Under the pieces are notes generated by a model that saw only the letters and a list, made by a program, of their open reading frames with translations, had not been told where the DNA came from and did not search any database. Below are positions 26,806-39,870 of a DNA stretch of 64,000 nt, piece after piece; within the stretch, counting starts at the first letter, position 1, and every line of letters begins with the position of its first letter. This DNA comes from Albula goreensis (Eukaryota > Chordata > Actinopteri > Albuliformes > Albulidae): the NCBI GenBank assembly GCA_022829145.1, contig CM040763.1:6026141-6090140 (forward strand). Direction: 5' to 3'. Position numbers and translations under genes: made by a program.

Positions 26806-29194
26806 GAGTAATGGCTAAACTAGGGGTCAAGCATTCTGATGCATGTGTTTTGCGATAGGTCTGCTGTGCTGGGGTGAATGATGCAAAACCAAACCAGTCA
26901 AGACCGCCACTGTAGTTGTGTGTTCTGCAGATTTCGGTCAAAACGAACCACACAGTGCAGAGGGCAAACTTTCACACCTGACTCTGATGGGCAGGTAGCT
27001 CAACACAATCACAAACGTTACCCCGAAAGATCATATGAAGAGACAGAGAGCCGAGCCCCTCAGTTTTGCCGAATTGGCAGGAGGCTCCAAAAGAGGGCAT
27101 CTCCCGTTAGCCTCACGGCAGAGGCCCCCCCTATTGACTAAGTGGGCAGCTGACCAGCCTCTCCCATTGGCCAGTTGGATAGCTGACCCCAGAGAGACCC
27201 TGCTCACCAAGAGGAAAAATACTTGCTGGATTGCTCTGCTTGTACCACCGTTGTTTTTTCCCCAGCGTGGTCGTAATCGCTTCCGTGTGCCCGCTCTTAA
27301 AACGTGGCCGCACGCACTTGGCTCGCCGTGCTTTTTGGGTAAAACAAAAGGCTGCTGTGAATTGTGAGTTACCAGGGAGTCCAGTCATTGTCGCGCTATT
27401 GCACAGGAAAGTGAGTGACTTCACACCTCTGCCGAGCAACAATGGGTCCCCAGACGCCGACAGGAAGTGGAAAGAGCAGGCCCCCGGCGGGTTTCTCACA
27501 GCAGCTACCGGCTCAAGGAAACAGGAGAGCCAGCGATTATAAATCACTGCAGTGCGGTGGAGGCCACCTGTTCTCTGCATATAGAAATGAGGTTTATTCA
27601 CCACTGGGGGCCGGAAAAAAATGAATCGCCTCTCCACTGTGTGCAACAATATGGACATATATAATCCTGATAATGCTGTAAGGACCAACAATGAAAGCTT
27701 CCTCGACTTTCTTGACTCTCCTTCAGAAGACCACAACACAGTGGCCGCTGACCCATAAGAGAAACGGAGAGAGGAGGAGCGAGCTTGAAAGCCAGGGAAC
27801 GAGGAGCAGAGAGAGAGTGAGAGGGTACACTCGTGGTATGTGCATCTTGGCTGGTTGGCTTCGCATGTTACACACAGTCAACTTCACTGCACCCCGAGCA
27901 CTTTTCCTATAGTCCCTAGCACGGACTGTTCCGGATGGCAACGCTAATAGAGGATGAAATGAAACCGCCCCTCCCCCCCACAACTCAGACCCCCGACCCC
28001 ACTAACAAACACAGCACAAGAGTGTGTCCTACCCCACAGGGTCCAGCACGGTGTCGGGTGTCACTGTGAATGGGATCTCTGCGTTCATAGCACAGGTTCG
28101 AAAAAAAAAAACTCTCCGACGATATTTAAAAAGGCAACTGATCTCTTGTGACTGGGCGAAGACAGGCCCCAGTGAAACAACGCTGCTTCCCTCACGTGTG
28201 ACCTCCGCGTGCTTCGCGGGTCGGTGGAGGGGACCGTGGTGCACGAGGGGAATTCTCTGACAGGAGATGGAAACCCGCAGATTCCCGCGGGGAAGTGAAC
28301 GCGTTGCTTGGGATGCTGGCCCGAAGCAGCTCTGAAAGGGGAAGTGATACTTCTGATTCTTCTCACCAGATTCATCCCTTTCTCTCTTAACTACGGGAGT
28401 TTCCAGTTAGAAACAGGAATTTCCAGTGCTGTAATACCACTTGGAATGCCCACTGCTCCAGTACTTACTCACGCCCCTTCATGAATTTTCAGAGGACACA
28501 TCAAACTGGAATGTTACACATCATTTTTAACAGTGGGGGGACATAATTTGTAACCTTAAGAACACACAGCCTATTATCATGCGGGCTTATCACAGCAATC
28601 TCAAACTCCAGGCTTTTGTGGCCGACTTTCAGTCTTTAGGCCTGGGAAATGAGGTGGGTAACCTTGTTAGCCAATCGGTAAAGTGAGTGGTGAAAAACAC
28701 GACCCACTCAGCAGATACTTCAGCTTTACAGATGAGGGTTTAAGATCCCTGGCTTATAGAGTCCATGGTTATGATAGCTGGGAGGGTCCATTTTTAACAG
28801 ACCACAATGCAGAAGAGACATGGGCCTACAGACATGCATGGCAGGCCGTTGCCACGGAGATGCAGAGTTCAAGCCCCCCCACCCCTTCCCCCTATCCAGT
28901 CGGTAGAGGAATGGCCTGGGAGGCAGAAATCATTCCTCACCCACATTCCAGAGGGGGCCTCGGGAGGCAGCCAACTTTACACCACGGTGACAAACGCCCC
29001 CCATCCCAGCCTATCCACACAACACCAGGAGGGGGAGGCGCCTCGGGACCCCAGCCAAATACCACGGGTCACACCTGCAGGGGACACTAGGCTATTCATA
29101 CGCCTATCGCCCGCCCGTCTCCACGCCTGCTCACATTAGCCCCGTTTCTCAAACATCCTCCTGCTGACTCTGCTGAGTGGACTCGGTGGAAAAA

Positions 29195-29460
29195 CCGAGT
29201 ATCAACATTACAGTGTCCTCTCATCAATGAGATCCGGTGACTACGACACAGGCCGTATACTCAAATCCGACATTAACGATGTCCTCTCATCAGTGGTATC
29301 CAGTGACTACAACACAGCCTGTATGGTCATCCTCAATATCACTACATCCTTTCAGCATCCTTTCCACGAGTTGGTACCAAACAGACTGCGCACACAATAC
29401 AACGTCCTTTCATCATCAACAATTTCCAGCAACAACAAAGGCTTTATGTTCCTCATTCCC
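29195..29460 (+). repeat. Diverged tandem duplication, unit about 67-70 bp
   Basis: GTCCTCTCATCA.TG..ATCC.GTGACTAC.ACACAG occurs at about 29,214 and 29,280. A weaker third copy (CGTCCTTTCATCA...TTTCCAG) is near 29,402. The array explains the open frame across it. Confidence 0.55.
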
Positions 29461-30389
29461 AAATTAAGTGTCTGGTCACACACATGCTGCCTTTTTGATA
29501 AGGCTTGGCGAGGCTTGTTCAAATACGTAGGGAGCAGACAGCTGCCGCACCCCAGCAGGACACTTACAACCCCTGCATCTGAATAGTGCATATTATGCAC
29601 AGTCATACCTACAACACTATGACTGTAGCTAAATGCGTTACTGACTCTCTCCTGGTTATACTTATTTCCTTGGTCGGATTCACTTTCTTCTCTCGAAAGA
29701 AACACTACAAATCGCTGGTTCTCTTGCATTGAGGAACATCAAAGTGAATGGCTGATTCTCTTAGTTACATTAGTTAGGTAGGTATATCCCCCGTGTGCTC
29801 TCTTGTGGGGGTGTCACTGCGGTAGATTCTCTTATTTCATTGGCTCTCTTTTAAAGAAGACTACGGTGAATGGCTGATCATCACAATGTTTTTTTGATTC
29901 CCTTGTCCCATGCTCCTCTTTACCTTCCTGTTCCCCCAGACAGCCTGGCTCCTGGACCAGAAAAGAGACTGTGTATATTTCCATTAGTTTTAATGAGAGG
30001 GAGAGCATTTCACTCCAACAGTACATCTGATGTGCCCTGACATCCAGTGGGTGGAGATTCAGCAACCACTACAAATTTTCAACAGTTTAGCACAACACAG
30101 TGTAGGCTTGTCTCAGGATCCCATACTGTGTTCCTAATTGAACATATTTCAGACATCCAAACAGCTGTTTAGACAGAAAAACCTCAACTGGTAGAAAGCA
30201 GAAATTAAGGCAAAATAATATACTGCTCATGTATACTTACACAACAAAAAGCGCAGCAGCTGAATTGCAGCATATCAATTTTCTTCCAAGTAACACAGAA
30301 TTTTATACACAATAAATGTCTATAACCTAAAGTTTACCAAACCATAAATGTCCTGGTACTAGCCTAAGTTTCTTTCATTGAAACAAACT

Positions 30390-30620
30390 GTCACAGGAAG
30401 TACAAAAGTCAATACTTTTAAAACAAAATAATTCCTTCTTCAAAACTAGTAATCTCTATAATCCAAAAATTAGTAACCCAAAATGGGACTATAACTCCCA
30501 TTAAAAGGATAATTTTTTTTTTTTTTTTAAACTTCCAAAACGGAGATACAGAATAATTGAAGCCATCATCCAGACTAACCCGTGGATCCAGATGGAGGCT
30601 TTATTTTGTCTAAATCCAGA
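30390..30620 (+). repeat. Dispersed repeat relic, copy B
   Basis: Second copy of the element at 26,620-26,805, interrupted by a T run near 30,512-30,530. The palindromic core at 30,482-30,502 keeps both 7-bp arms while the loop differs by one base from copy A. Confidence 0.6.
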
Positions 30621-31962
30621 ACCAGAACTATGTGCTGTGAAAGGACTCTGAACTCAATTTTTTTCAGTTGTGATTTTTCCTTTTCAGCAACTCATTTCAT
30701 ATTGTTTGATGTAACTGGTAACAACAATTTATTCCTCCCCACGAGTCCCAAAGAGTGCAGCTGCTGAAGCTTTCGAGCACATCTTTCAATGTAATGAGGG
30801 TACCGTGAACAACATTTCATGGCCATTTCAATAACTACACACAATAAAACATTCACAAAGTACCACTCAAAAAAATCGAAAACACACAAGGATGTGATTC
30901 TTGCGGCTTATTCAGGAAATACTTGTATTCAGACTCTTAACATCTCAGCCACAGGCAGAGGATGTGAGTATGCCAGAAGCACAGACAACGAGAGCTTCCC
31001 CACTGATTTTTCTCAGATTGTAGCAGGAGTGAACATGAAGAAATATAGGAACTACTTGTGTCCCCTGAGACATGTAGGGTGTGAAAATGATTTTTATCAC
31101 ATTATAGTGCCCGAACTACACACTAACACTGCCTGAATGTAACTGGGATTTTGTGTGAGTGCATTGTTCCCACACACCAGGCTTTGGTGACTCCGGTGCT
31201 CGGCGTGGCTGGTTAGGACGGAAGGAGAAGGTGATGTCACCGAGCTGCTGTGACTCATGGGACAACGGGATGCGGGTGACCACGCTCTGGGGGGTGAGTC
31301 ACGGGAGGCCGACGCGCCTAGCCCCGAGACCAGCACGCGGTGAGGTAAAGGGAGGGGAGGGGAGGGGGCAGGGTGTGTGGCTTTCTGCTATGTCAGGACA
31401 ACACATGTGGTTCCCACAGCCTCCCGTCATGACGGAGCAAGTTAGAACAGAGTGTGTGTGTGTGTGAGAGAGGAAAGTATATGCCAGCAGAATGTGGAGA
31501 AATGAGACGTATGATACTGTGAGTGTGTGCCTTAGTGAATATGTGGGTGAGTTGGTGAATATCTGAATGAGCTAGTGAAAGAGCGAGTATGAGGCTGTAA
31601 ACCACACCCACTAACAGGGTGGTTCATAAGCTGCCCCTGCAGGGGAGTAACTCACTGGATTGCAGGAGAAGTGAAGGTACTGCAGTGCCAGACAGCATCC
31701 CTCCTCCCTCCCTCCTCCCTCTCACTTGCTCGCTCTTTCTCTCTCCCCCTCTCCCACACGCACAGATCCTCACAGGTACACAGTAGATGTGGGCGGCTCT
31801 CCCTCTCAATAACAAACTAGAACACATTTTATCATGCTGAACAGAGACCGGAACCCAAGCACACAAGTGCGCACACACACAGACATGCATGCACAAATGT
31901 ACAGGGGCGTACACACACTCTCACACACACACTCTCACTTATACACAAACAAACAAACACAG

Positions 31963-31968
31963 ACACAC

Positions 31969-32010
<42 letters not shown>
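31963..32010. repeat. (CA)n microsatellite
   Basis: A CA repeat with one interruption at its left end, preceded by CA-rich imperfect sequence from about 31,870. Confidence 0.95.
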
Positions 32011-32011
<1 letters not shown>

Positions 32012-32617
32012 CGGTGCTGAACTGTGCTTACATAACACACATTTATCAGATTCGCAGCCCTCCTGAGCGGAGCAAACCATTAAACGGGCAGAGGAATTAA
32101 GAGTGCCAGCGCTGACACGGCGCTAAACACCGGGGATAAACACTGAATTAATCATGGCTTCTCTTGTCAGAAGCGTTCGCTGGCTTAGCCCGGCTAGTGC
32201 ACATAAACCGCACTACACAAGAATTACATAAAATAAATAAACAAAATGAAACAAAGCTTTGACATGGCATAGCGGACTTCATCCCCGACCTCTGAGCCAT
32301 CTACCAGCTTTCAGCTGTGGTGTCCGGTCTGCGATACCGAGAACTGTGGCTTAGTGACATAATCTTGCGAAAGGAAATGTGTCTGCTCTCCCATGTCCAT
32401 GTACATCACCATGTACTTCAGATACCCTAAAGGTTCCACACATCTGGTCTCCAAGGCCTAAACACAGTGGTCCTCCAGGACTGAAGTTTGAGATCCTTGA
32501 GACCCCCTATGGTCTTCATACTGACAGTTCTGTCTGCCTTTGCCGTTTGGCCCAGACATACCAAGCTGCAAATTCTTAAAATCTAACACATTCTTTTATT
32601 TTGACATTAAACAGTTG

Positions 32618-32757
32618 ACATTTAACCCATTTAGCAGAACAACTTGTGTCACACCTTAAACACTATCCATTCATGCAGCTGAATTCTTGCTGAAGCAAAT
32701 CAGAAGAGGCAAAGCCAGGAATCGAACCTGCAACCACTGGGTTCCTCTCCTAAAACA
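32618..32757 (-). mobile_element. V-SINE/tRNA-SINE-like relic
   Basis: Contains ATTTAGCAGA near its left end and GGAATCGAACCTGCAACC near its right end. This is the layout of the common fish retroposon tail (TTTAGCAGACGCT...GATTCGAACCC.CAACC). It is diverged and the family assignment is by memory. Confidence 0.5.
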
Positions 32758-33332
32758 TTAAGTACCATTCAGGTCTGCCCAAAACAGGACTGCAGAGTCT
32801 GCACTGCTGCCGCTTTTGGGGGTGTTGGGGAGGGTGGGAGTTGTTGACAGTATGGCAGCAGGTGGAGCGGCACGGTGTGAACGTGGTGCCATTAGCACCA
32901 GGGCGGGGGGGGGGGCGTGCGTCACGTCACCGTGCCGCTCCGCTAATCCTTCCTCCAGCCGTGTAAATTTCACGGTCTGTGCCCTGGCGAGGTTGCGAGA
33001 TCGCTACGCGCACGTCCAGAGCCAACATCTGTCCGCCCCTGTACGGTGGAGATTAAACCCTGCTGAGCATGGGGGAAGCAGAGATTAAAAACCTCTACGC
33101 TATTCAAACACATATCCTCTTCTTTCATTCACGATCACTGGCTGGCGGAAACGGCCACCTTCAGGCCAGGAGTTCAACGGATGCATTTTGTAGCAAACAT
33201 GCTCAGTTGCCGGGGCTTAAGCAACCAGGAGATAGCTCCACATAAAGTCAGAGTATACATGCCTATAGTACATGGCATTTGATTTGCAATTTACTTTTTT
33301 ATTGATCTAATGGAAAGGTCTTTGATATTTCA

Positions 33333-33373
33333 TGTGTGTTTATGACACACATCTCATGTGTCATAAACACACA
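33333..33373. repeat. Perfect 17-bp inverted repeat with 7-nt loop
   Basis: Bases 33,333-33,349 (TGTGTGTTTATGACACA) are the exact reverse complement of 33,357-33,373, separated by CATCTCA. The stem is longer than expected by chance and would form a stable hairpin in single-stranded DNA or RNA. No flanking element boundaries were recognised. Confidence 0.85.
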
Positions 33374-36300
33374 CATAAAGAGCTATCGAAGCTGAGATTG
33401 CTCAGCAATAAAGCCAAATATGAGTATCTCCCAGGGACAGTGACTATCAGTGCCTCCACCACATAACATTAATGGCTGTTAAGTTATTATAAGCAAACCT
33501 AATGATAAAAACACAATGCAGGTGCAATTTCCTTTCTCATCAATATGATGGAAATACCTTAAATGATCTTATCAAAATGTATTCCTGTAACACTTCACTC
33601 TTCAATAACCCAGGTAGTTCAAAACTATTCATTCAAAGCATTAAAGATTTCAACTCTGCTGAATGGCTCTGACTTCCTACTGGGAGAGTGGTGGAGCAGA
33701 TCTAGAATCAATTTGGTCTTTTCGCTCATAACGGACAGAGCTATAATAAGACCTGATATAATGAGACCCGATCCAGGACCAGCACTATTGCTCTACCAGT
33801 TGAGACACTTGATGGATATGGGACCCTCTGTAGCTCTGGAAGGACATGAAAGCCGATCGACTCTTGGCCACCACACTCTGACAAACACCACTGTCTCCAC
33901 TGCTCCTACTAAAAACACTGCCGTCGTAGCATCAGCGAATGAGAGCAATATATAGGGATTGCTGTGATCGCTTCACCCCTATTCGCCTAAAGAAACATCT
34001 TATCTAAAGCCAAGGTGCAGATAATCATCTGATAACACCGCAGGTGTGCTTTGCGACTCAGGCTCAGTTAGGATCTCTGACAATCAGCCAAACACTGTAC
34101 AGCGTATCCGTGTCAGAGGAGAGAGTGCTGTTCAACGGCGTGCCTTCCCTGAGACACTGAACATACGTTCTCTTTGGTCTTGTGGTTGTGCTCCACTGAC
34201 AATGTTGTGACCTTTTCCGGGTCAAGCCTACCGCCATGACAACCTTGAGCTTTTTTTTCTTCCTCAAATGATACTGGGTGATGAATGACAGAGTAAGACT
34301 GATGTGTGTGTGTGTGTGTGTGTGTGGGGGTTATTATGATAAAAGAAAAGGGGATAAACTCTAGAGTGAGTGCATTTTAAGCTTTTAGTGGAAGCCGTTA
34401 GCCAGACTGCCTTTTAAAAAGCACAATTCACTTATAAAGCTTGAAATTTATTGGCACCCTTTCTGGTAAGGCTTCACACTGGATAAGCTCTTCCTGGTAA
34501 CAAAAGATGCAACCTCTAGAGTTAGGCCAGAAGCACCCATTATTTTACGCTGCACCCTGTTTCTGAGTGGACAGAGGAATATCTTGGGCTTTGGCATTTC
34601 TCCAAATGCATTTCTTCTCCTGAGTCTTCCATGGGGATTACAGAGGGACTGCAGATTTCCAGAGGAAAACAAATGACCTAAAACTTGACCACAACTGAAA
34701 AAACAGCCAATGGCAACAAGTGTTCTCCTCCGAAAAACACATTTACATTATTCATGTGGTGAGTTTGAAAGATGAGACACGACCAAACATATCTGTCCTT
34801 TGCTCTGTCATCATGAGGAGTTTTGCATTGCTTATTCAAAACTCAGTGAAAAAATGCTAACAAGCTCCAATAAACGCTCTCCTGTTTTGACTTTGTTTCC
34901 AGTGCCCACAGTTCAAACATAACAGTGTGACATGGAATAACAGAACTTTACTGTGCTGCAGATGAGGGGGAAAGGAGCCAAAAAAACTTTTATGAAATAT
35001 ATGCTGAAATATATTTGCCATCAGCTCTGAAGCTCAGAGCTAATGGCAAAATCTTAGTTACAGCATTTTCCCTTGTAATGTCAACCATTATTGAGCAAAA
35101 GGAAAACCAAACCACAAAGTGAAACTTTGAACCTGGGCCAAACAAAAACAGAAGTTTTGACCATAGAACTCCAAAGAACACAGACACTTTGAGCAAGTCA
35201 AATTATTTTGACACATCTCTGACACCATATCCAAGGCTCATGTGATGTGACCGACTGTTTTCCCTGAAAACACTTAAACCAAGTTGTCTATGTTTGCTAT
35301 CATTACATTACGCACCCATTATAACACGGGCTGAACGCTTAAGATCAAAAAGAAGAACATGGCTTCTGCCAACACAGCACATTTTCAGCTGGGATGTTTT
35401 CAGTGGAACAAGCGGACAGTTAAGCGGTTTTGTGCAGCTCATCCATCCAGCCTGGCAGCTTTGGTGCGAGTCGTGGGTCGGGGCTACAGTACAGCTTCAC
35501 CATGGCCGACTCGAGGAAAGTGGTATGGGCTTCACACCCCACGCTCACAGTGACCTTTTCCGCATATGACAGAGCCAGGCTTCTGCTTTCTGCTGCCCCT
35601 GAGGCGTCACGACTGGGTTCTCACTGACATTTAGGCCTGGACAACCTTGCGGGCATCCAGTGGGGCTCTTTGCCACCAATATGCCTTCTATAATGTGTGC
35701 CCAGCACAGACACAGGGAAACAAAAGTATTTTCATTATCAAATGAAATAGCCTTTAGCCTACAAAACTTTCTGGATGTACGCAGCTTAGGCTTTCAACAG
35801 AGGGCATACTGATGTCTTAATTCCCAGATGGTATAAAGCACCAACTTTCTCTGACAATTTCGACTTGTATGCAATCCATCAAGCTCCATCAGGCAAAAAC
35901 AACCTTGAGATAAACAGCTATCCAAGTCTCAAACTATTTGTTTTTGGTTGCAACATTCAGTCTACCAGGGATGCGATTTTTCCTGAGGTAGAGAAGTACT
36001 TATTTTCAGAGCCGAAATGTTTTAGCCAGAGGCAGAGGACTTTGGCATGTCATAAGAACACACATCAAGAGCATCAGTGGCTTTGACAGCTGGCAGATGG
36101 GGGGGTGTCCACCTTTTAAACCAGTCACTCCAGTGACATTTCAGGAAAGAAAGAAAGCACTTCCTGATTAATATGGAACAAATCACATTCCTTGTTTTCT
36201 CACACACTGAACCAGAACTTTTTTTTTTCCTACCATCCTCACAAGCTTCTTAACTTCTTTGAACTTCTGAATTGCTCTGTGCATGGTGTCCTCCCAATTT

Positions 36301-37544
36301 TGGGGCTGTTACCTCCTCCAGTGCAGCCTGTACTCACTATTCATTATAGATTTGTGTTCGTATATAAACCTGGATCCCTGTGCATGGGTGCCTGTGGGGG
36401 GGGTGGGGTGGGGTGTGTTTTATCCAGCAAAAATTATTCTTCAGCAAACAGTGGCGTGGATAAGTAATAAGCATACATTATACTTCTCAGTTTTTCCCCA
36501 CAGTTGACTTTCTGCCTTTTCATGACGAAAGATAATTTTCTTCGATTTCATTCATTTTCATTTCAGTACAGGTGTGACTGATTTACAGATTTAATTTTAT
36601 CTTATAATAAAACCATTTTATCAACTTGTATCGGTCCACTTGTAAAGCGCACGCATCTACATGCACTCAAGCCACAGCACAGCAGATAGCTGAGGGTATA
36701 CTTCTGAGCGAGTCCACATTTTCACAGGTCGGTTTTAATACGGGTTGTGTCCGGTAAGCCGAGTAAACAAAATGGTCACTCCAAGTACCTTACAACTGTC
36801 ACGTCGTAGGCTATGCAATACTTCCTTGCTGTGTCAAGGAAAACAAACATTTTTGACAGATCTCCAGAATTAAATCTACCGATGCTGCGATTAGAGAGGT
36901 CCCCATTACATTATAGATTCCACAGCGTCTGTCAACCTAGCAGGCTGGTTTGAACAGTGCGTAGGGGGCATGCATGTCGCAATTTAACCAACCATCAGCT
37001 GTTCAAAGCGCCGCACAAGCTGTTACAACGTTAACGTTAGCTGTTCAAGCTGGCAAGCTAACTCAGAGCTGGTCTCACACGCAGCGCCACGACAGCGCAC
37101 TGCGGTCAAAACGTGAACACATCACTAGCCAGCTAACGTTAGCGGACGCTTGGTAGAGCAAGTTTTTTTTTATTATCACACCGATTGGTTTCCCTCGAGT
37201 CACTTACAATGATTTATATGCTGGCAGCAAGGATAGAAGAACCCAATATTTATGTTGCTAAGCAATGCGAGCAGTCTGTCCTGACGTTAGCCAGAAAACA
37301 TTAAGGTTAGGCACACCGCGTGCACTGACGTTACAGAACAAGCTAGCCAGCATAACGATAGCCCATTCCATATTTTCGTTTAAAATGAACGTAGCTAGGA
37401 GCACTAGGCAGCTAACAAGCTAGCTAGCAAAGCACCATCACACAATGCATAGCTAGCTAGCTAGCGGCAGCTATCCCGAATCAATGACAGAAACTAGCTG
37501 GAAAGACTCGTAAGCGAGTGGGATAGTCAGAATTTTCCACTGAC

Positions 37545-37871
37545 CTTTTTCATTCTTGGTGCTTCGGCTACCGTGCCGTCGCGGTTGACGAAAGCTTCGC
37601 CGTTCTGCTGTGGATCTGGTCGCTTCATAGCGGATGCCTGCGGCATCTTCACGGGGTTTGGGCAGGGGGTTGGAGAAGGGCTAGGGTCCACTCTTGCACT
37701 CTCCGCCGCAGGAGCCTCGGACGAAGTAGCCCCCACGGGATTTGTTTCATTTTTGTTCATCCCCTTATCCTCAGCCTTTGGTGTCACTGGAGATACAGGT
37801 GCCAACTCTTTGGTGGGAATGTCTTTCAGCTCGACCTCGGCCATTTTCGCTGCAACAACCTGTACTGACAT
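37545..37871 (-). CDS. ahcyl2: ahcyl2 (long-IRBIT) canonical first coding exon, 109 codons
   Basis: This exon encodes the N-terminal, family-specific region of S-adenosylhomocysteine hydrolase-like 2 (long IRBIT), a catalytically divergent AHCY relative that binds and tunes IP3 receptors and Na/HCO3 transporters. The protein starts MSVQVVAAKMAEVELKD and contains QASAMKRPDPQQNGEAF, then DGTVAEAPRMKK. These blocks match the vertebrate AHCYL2 start, including VELKD, PQASAMKR and DGTV-EAPR. The middle is a low-complexity Pro/Ser/Ala/Glu stretch, as expected for this disordered domain. The start at 37,871 was chosen because MSVQVV is the family start; an in-frame ATG lies 11 codons upstream at 37,904. 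The exon ends AAG at 37,545, followed by the donor gtcagt, phase 0. The next conserved exon (IQFADQ... in the family) was not found in the window, so it should lie beyond base 1. Identification is confident; the exact transcription start is not known. Confidence 0.9.
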
Positions 37872-38200
37872 CGCTACAATTTCACAAAGTCCTTTTTCGA
37901 ACACAAACGGATACGAGCTGAGGAGGACGGGTTAGAAGCAAAGGATTGTGGTATATGTAGTCTCTAAAGGAAATATCAGTTCAAATAATGCCATTAACGA
38001 TTCATTCAGAATACAGAATAAGCATTCTTTTATTTCCCTTTAAATCTACAATTTTATCAAGTTTCACGTTATTTAATACAAGGTTGTACATGTAAAACCT
38101 TGATATAAAACTACAACTCCCAAACCCTACCACGCGCCCTAATAATTATACATTCTAGTGAAGTTCACAATTTGAACTTTAGGGGACGCTGACAGAAAAA
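37872..38200 (-). promoter_or_regulatory. ahcyl2 promoter side, with ZNF143/THAP11-like element
   Basis: This is the sequence immediately upstream of the ahcyl2 start. The coding exon and its flank are CpG-rich and no TATA box is seen. At 38,110-38,122 the plus strand reads ACTACAACTCCCA, very close to the ZNF143/THAP11 promoter motif ACTACAATTCCCA. A weaker ACTACA-like match (reverse complement) is near 37,958-37,963. The promoter role is inferred from position and motif. Confidence 0.45.
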
Positions 38201-39689
38201 AAAAAACAGCAGCACTGAGGAGTCTCGAGAATACTTCATTGTATAGTATATAAAATATATCCTTTTTTTTTTTTTTTTTTCAAAACGAATCAGTGTTAGC
38301 TAACGCTTTTCATGTAGATCGTCTGAAGATACATAAGATATAGAGAACATGAAATCATATTTGCTGATGAGATACATGGGGGGATTTTAGTTCATCCAGT
38401 GTTAAAAATTCTAAGGACTTTGTGTCACCAGTTTCCATAGCCTAGTTAACTTTAACGTTACACAATCCGTTTGATTGAAATTATGCTTTTACGAAGAAAA
38501 AATGTACCCCATTTAGCAATTTCATCACAATAAATTTCTACAGAGATCTTGACAGCCGCAATTCAGTTCACACAACAATGATTGTTGCGCTTACACATAT
38601 TTCACTTGTCTCCATGTGAGTTGGCAAGAGGAAGTCAGCCCATTTTAGGCTTTTATGATTATGAAAGAAAATGCTAAACAATGTATTAATTATTGACAGG
38701 GTGTTAAAAAATACAAAATCTTTCAACTAAGTATTGTTAAATATTTAAAGTAATAATTTCCAAGGTCTTCACTTATTAAAGCAGTTATCACGATGAAAAG
38801 TGTACAAAATTACATGGATATGGAATCAATTAAGATGCGCGTGTAACCCATGTAGTCCAATAAAGATATTCTGAAAGAGAAAACTACGGCATTGGCATCT
38901 TTATGATACTCCAGAAATAATCTGATTTTACAAGGCACCCATTTTTACTACCATTTAAACATTTATTTATTAACTGAAAAAGTTAATTGAGGAAAATTGT
39001 ACTGCAGTATCAAAGTTGCGGATTGCGAAGTTGCTGAGTCCACGAGCAAATAAACGGTAGCTTCGAATCCTTGTTCACATTCCCAAGGCACTGGGAATAA
39101 ACTTGTTTGATTCAGAATTTTTTTTTTTTTGTTAAAAGTCAATTTCGTAATTCAGGCTTTGGAGTTCCAAGTATAGTAATACCAATTTAATATCAATATA
39201 TTGCTGATTGCACAATAGCGATTGGTTACCTGATTAGATATTTACTTAACAGCACAAATGACTGCAGTTCTTGCGTTTCGCAAAATTCATGGTAAATACA
39301 TATTAAAAAGGCAGAAAACGCACACACTTTAAGTCGATAAACTAAGAACTGCTAGAACTTATCTCACCTAAAATAACCCAAAACTCCAGTCCATGACGTC
39401 GAAGGCATCCGCTCTAGTTCCTTCAGTATAAAATACCTTCTGCCACCCAGTGGAAGATTCGCGTAAAGCTATTCATATTTGTTTTGTACACGTTAGGCCT
39501 GATTTAATGAAATATTTAGTACGTGCATAACAATTTTCTATGGTGCACAAACTCCAAGAGACCATGTAATTGGCTGAGGAGGTTCATTTGTAAAATTTTA
39601 GCATGTGCTAAAGGGTCTTGATAAATCTGGCCCCAAAATATTAACATTTGCTTATGTTGTTAAACCAATAACTCCAGAATAAAAGGAAT

Positions 39690-39870
39690 ACACTACTTAA
39701 AAATGGCAAAGTGGATAACACATAAGACTCAAGATGGACCTGGATTCAACTCTCTCCATGGCTTGGCCCCTCTCTGTGTCCCAACTGCTATTTGCAATGC
39801 ATGCTGTGATAGGCTCCAGTCCCCATGACACTGGTTGAACCTGGTTAGGAAAGGGATGGATGGATTTTTT
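39690..39870 (+). mobile_element. Diverged fish retroposon relic
   Basis: The segment runs GTGGATAACAC..., then GATTCAACTCTCTCCATGG..., CTGTGATAGGCTCCAGTCCC and finally GGGATGGATGGAT. This order matches a very common teleost non-LTR-derived repeat that ends GATAGGCTCCAG...ATGGATGGAT. It is too diverged to name a subfamily. Confidence 0.6.

Larger units (their letters stand above)
14718..37544. other. Probable ahcyl2 intron, repeats and CpG-rich patches
   Basis: No recognised protein family is encoded. CpG-richer patches occur near 16,440-16,620, 21,470-21,730, 22,890-23,060 and 28,180-28,330. Repeats include a GA-rich tract at about 19,020-19,190, GT at 26,055-26,089, CA at 31,963-32,010, GT at 34,303-34,326, diverged tandem arrays near 16,890-17,350 and 29,200-29,460, and a perfect hairpin at 33,333-33,373. 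Regulatory elements for ahcyl2 are plausible but cannot be shown without alignment to other fish. Confidence 0.5.

Noticed and set aside
27131..27739. 202-codon minus-strand open frame
   Set aside because: No recognisable domain, mixed composition, no support from flanking splice sites. Length alone can occur by chance in GC-richer intronic DNA.
39030..39080. tRNA-like B-box word GCTTCGAATCC
   Set aside because: No matching A box or cloverleaf could be formed around it.
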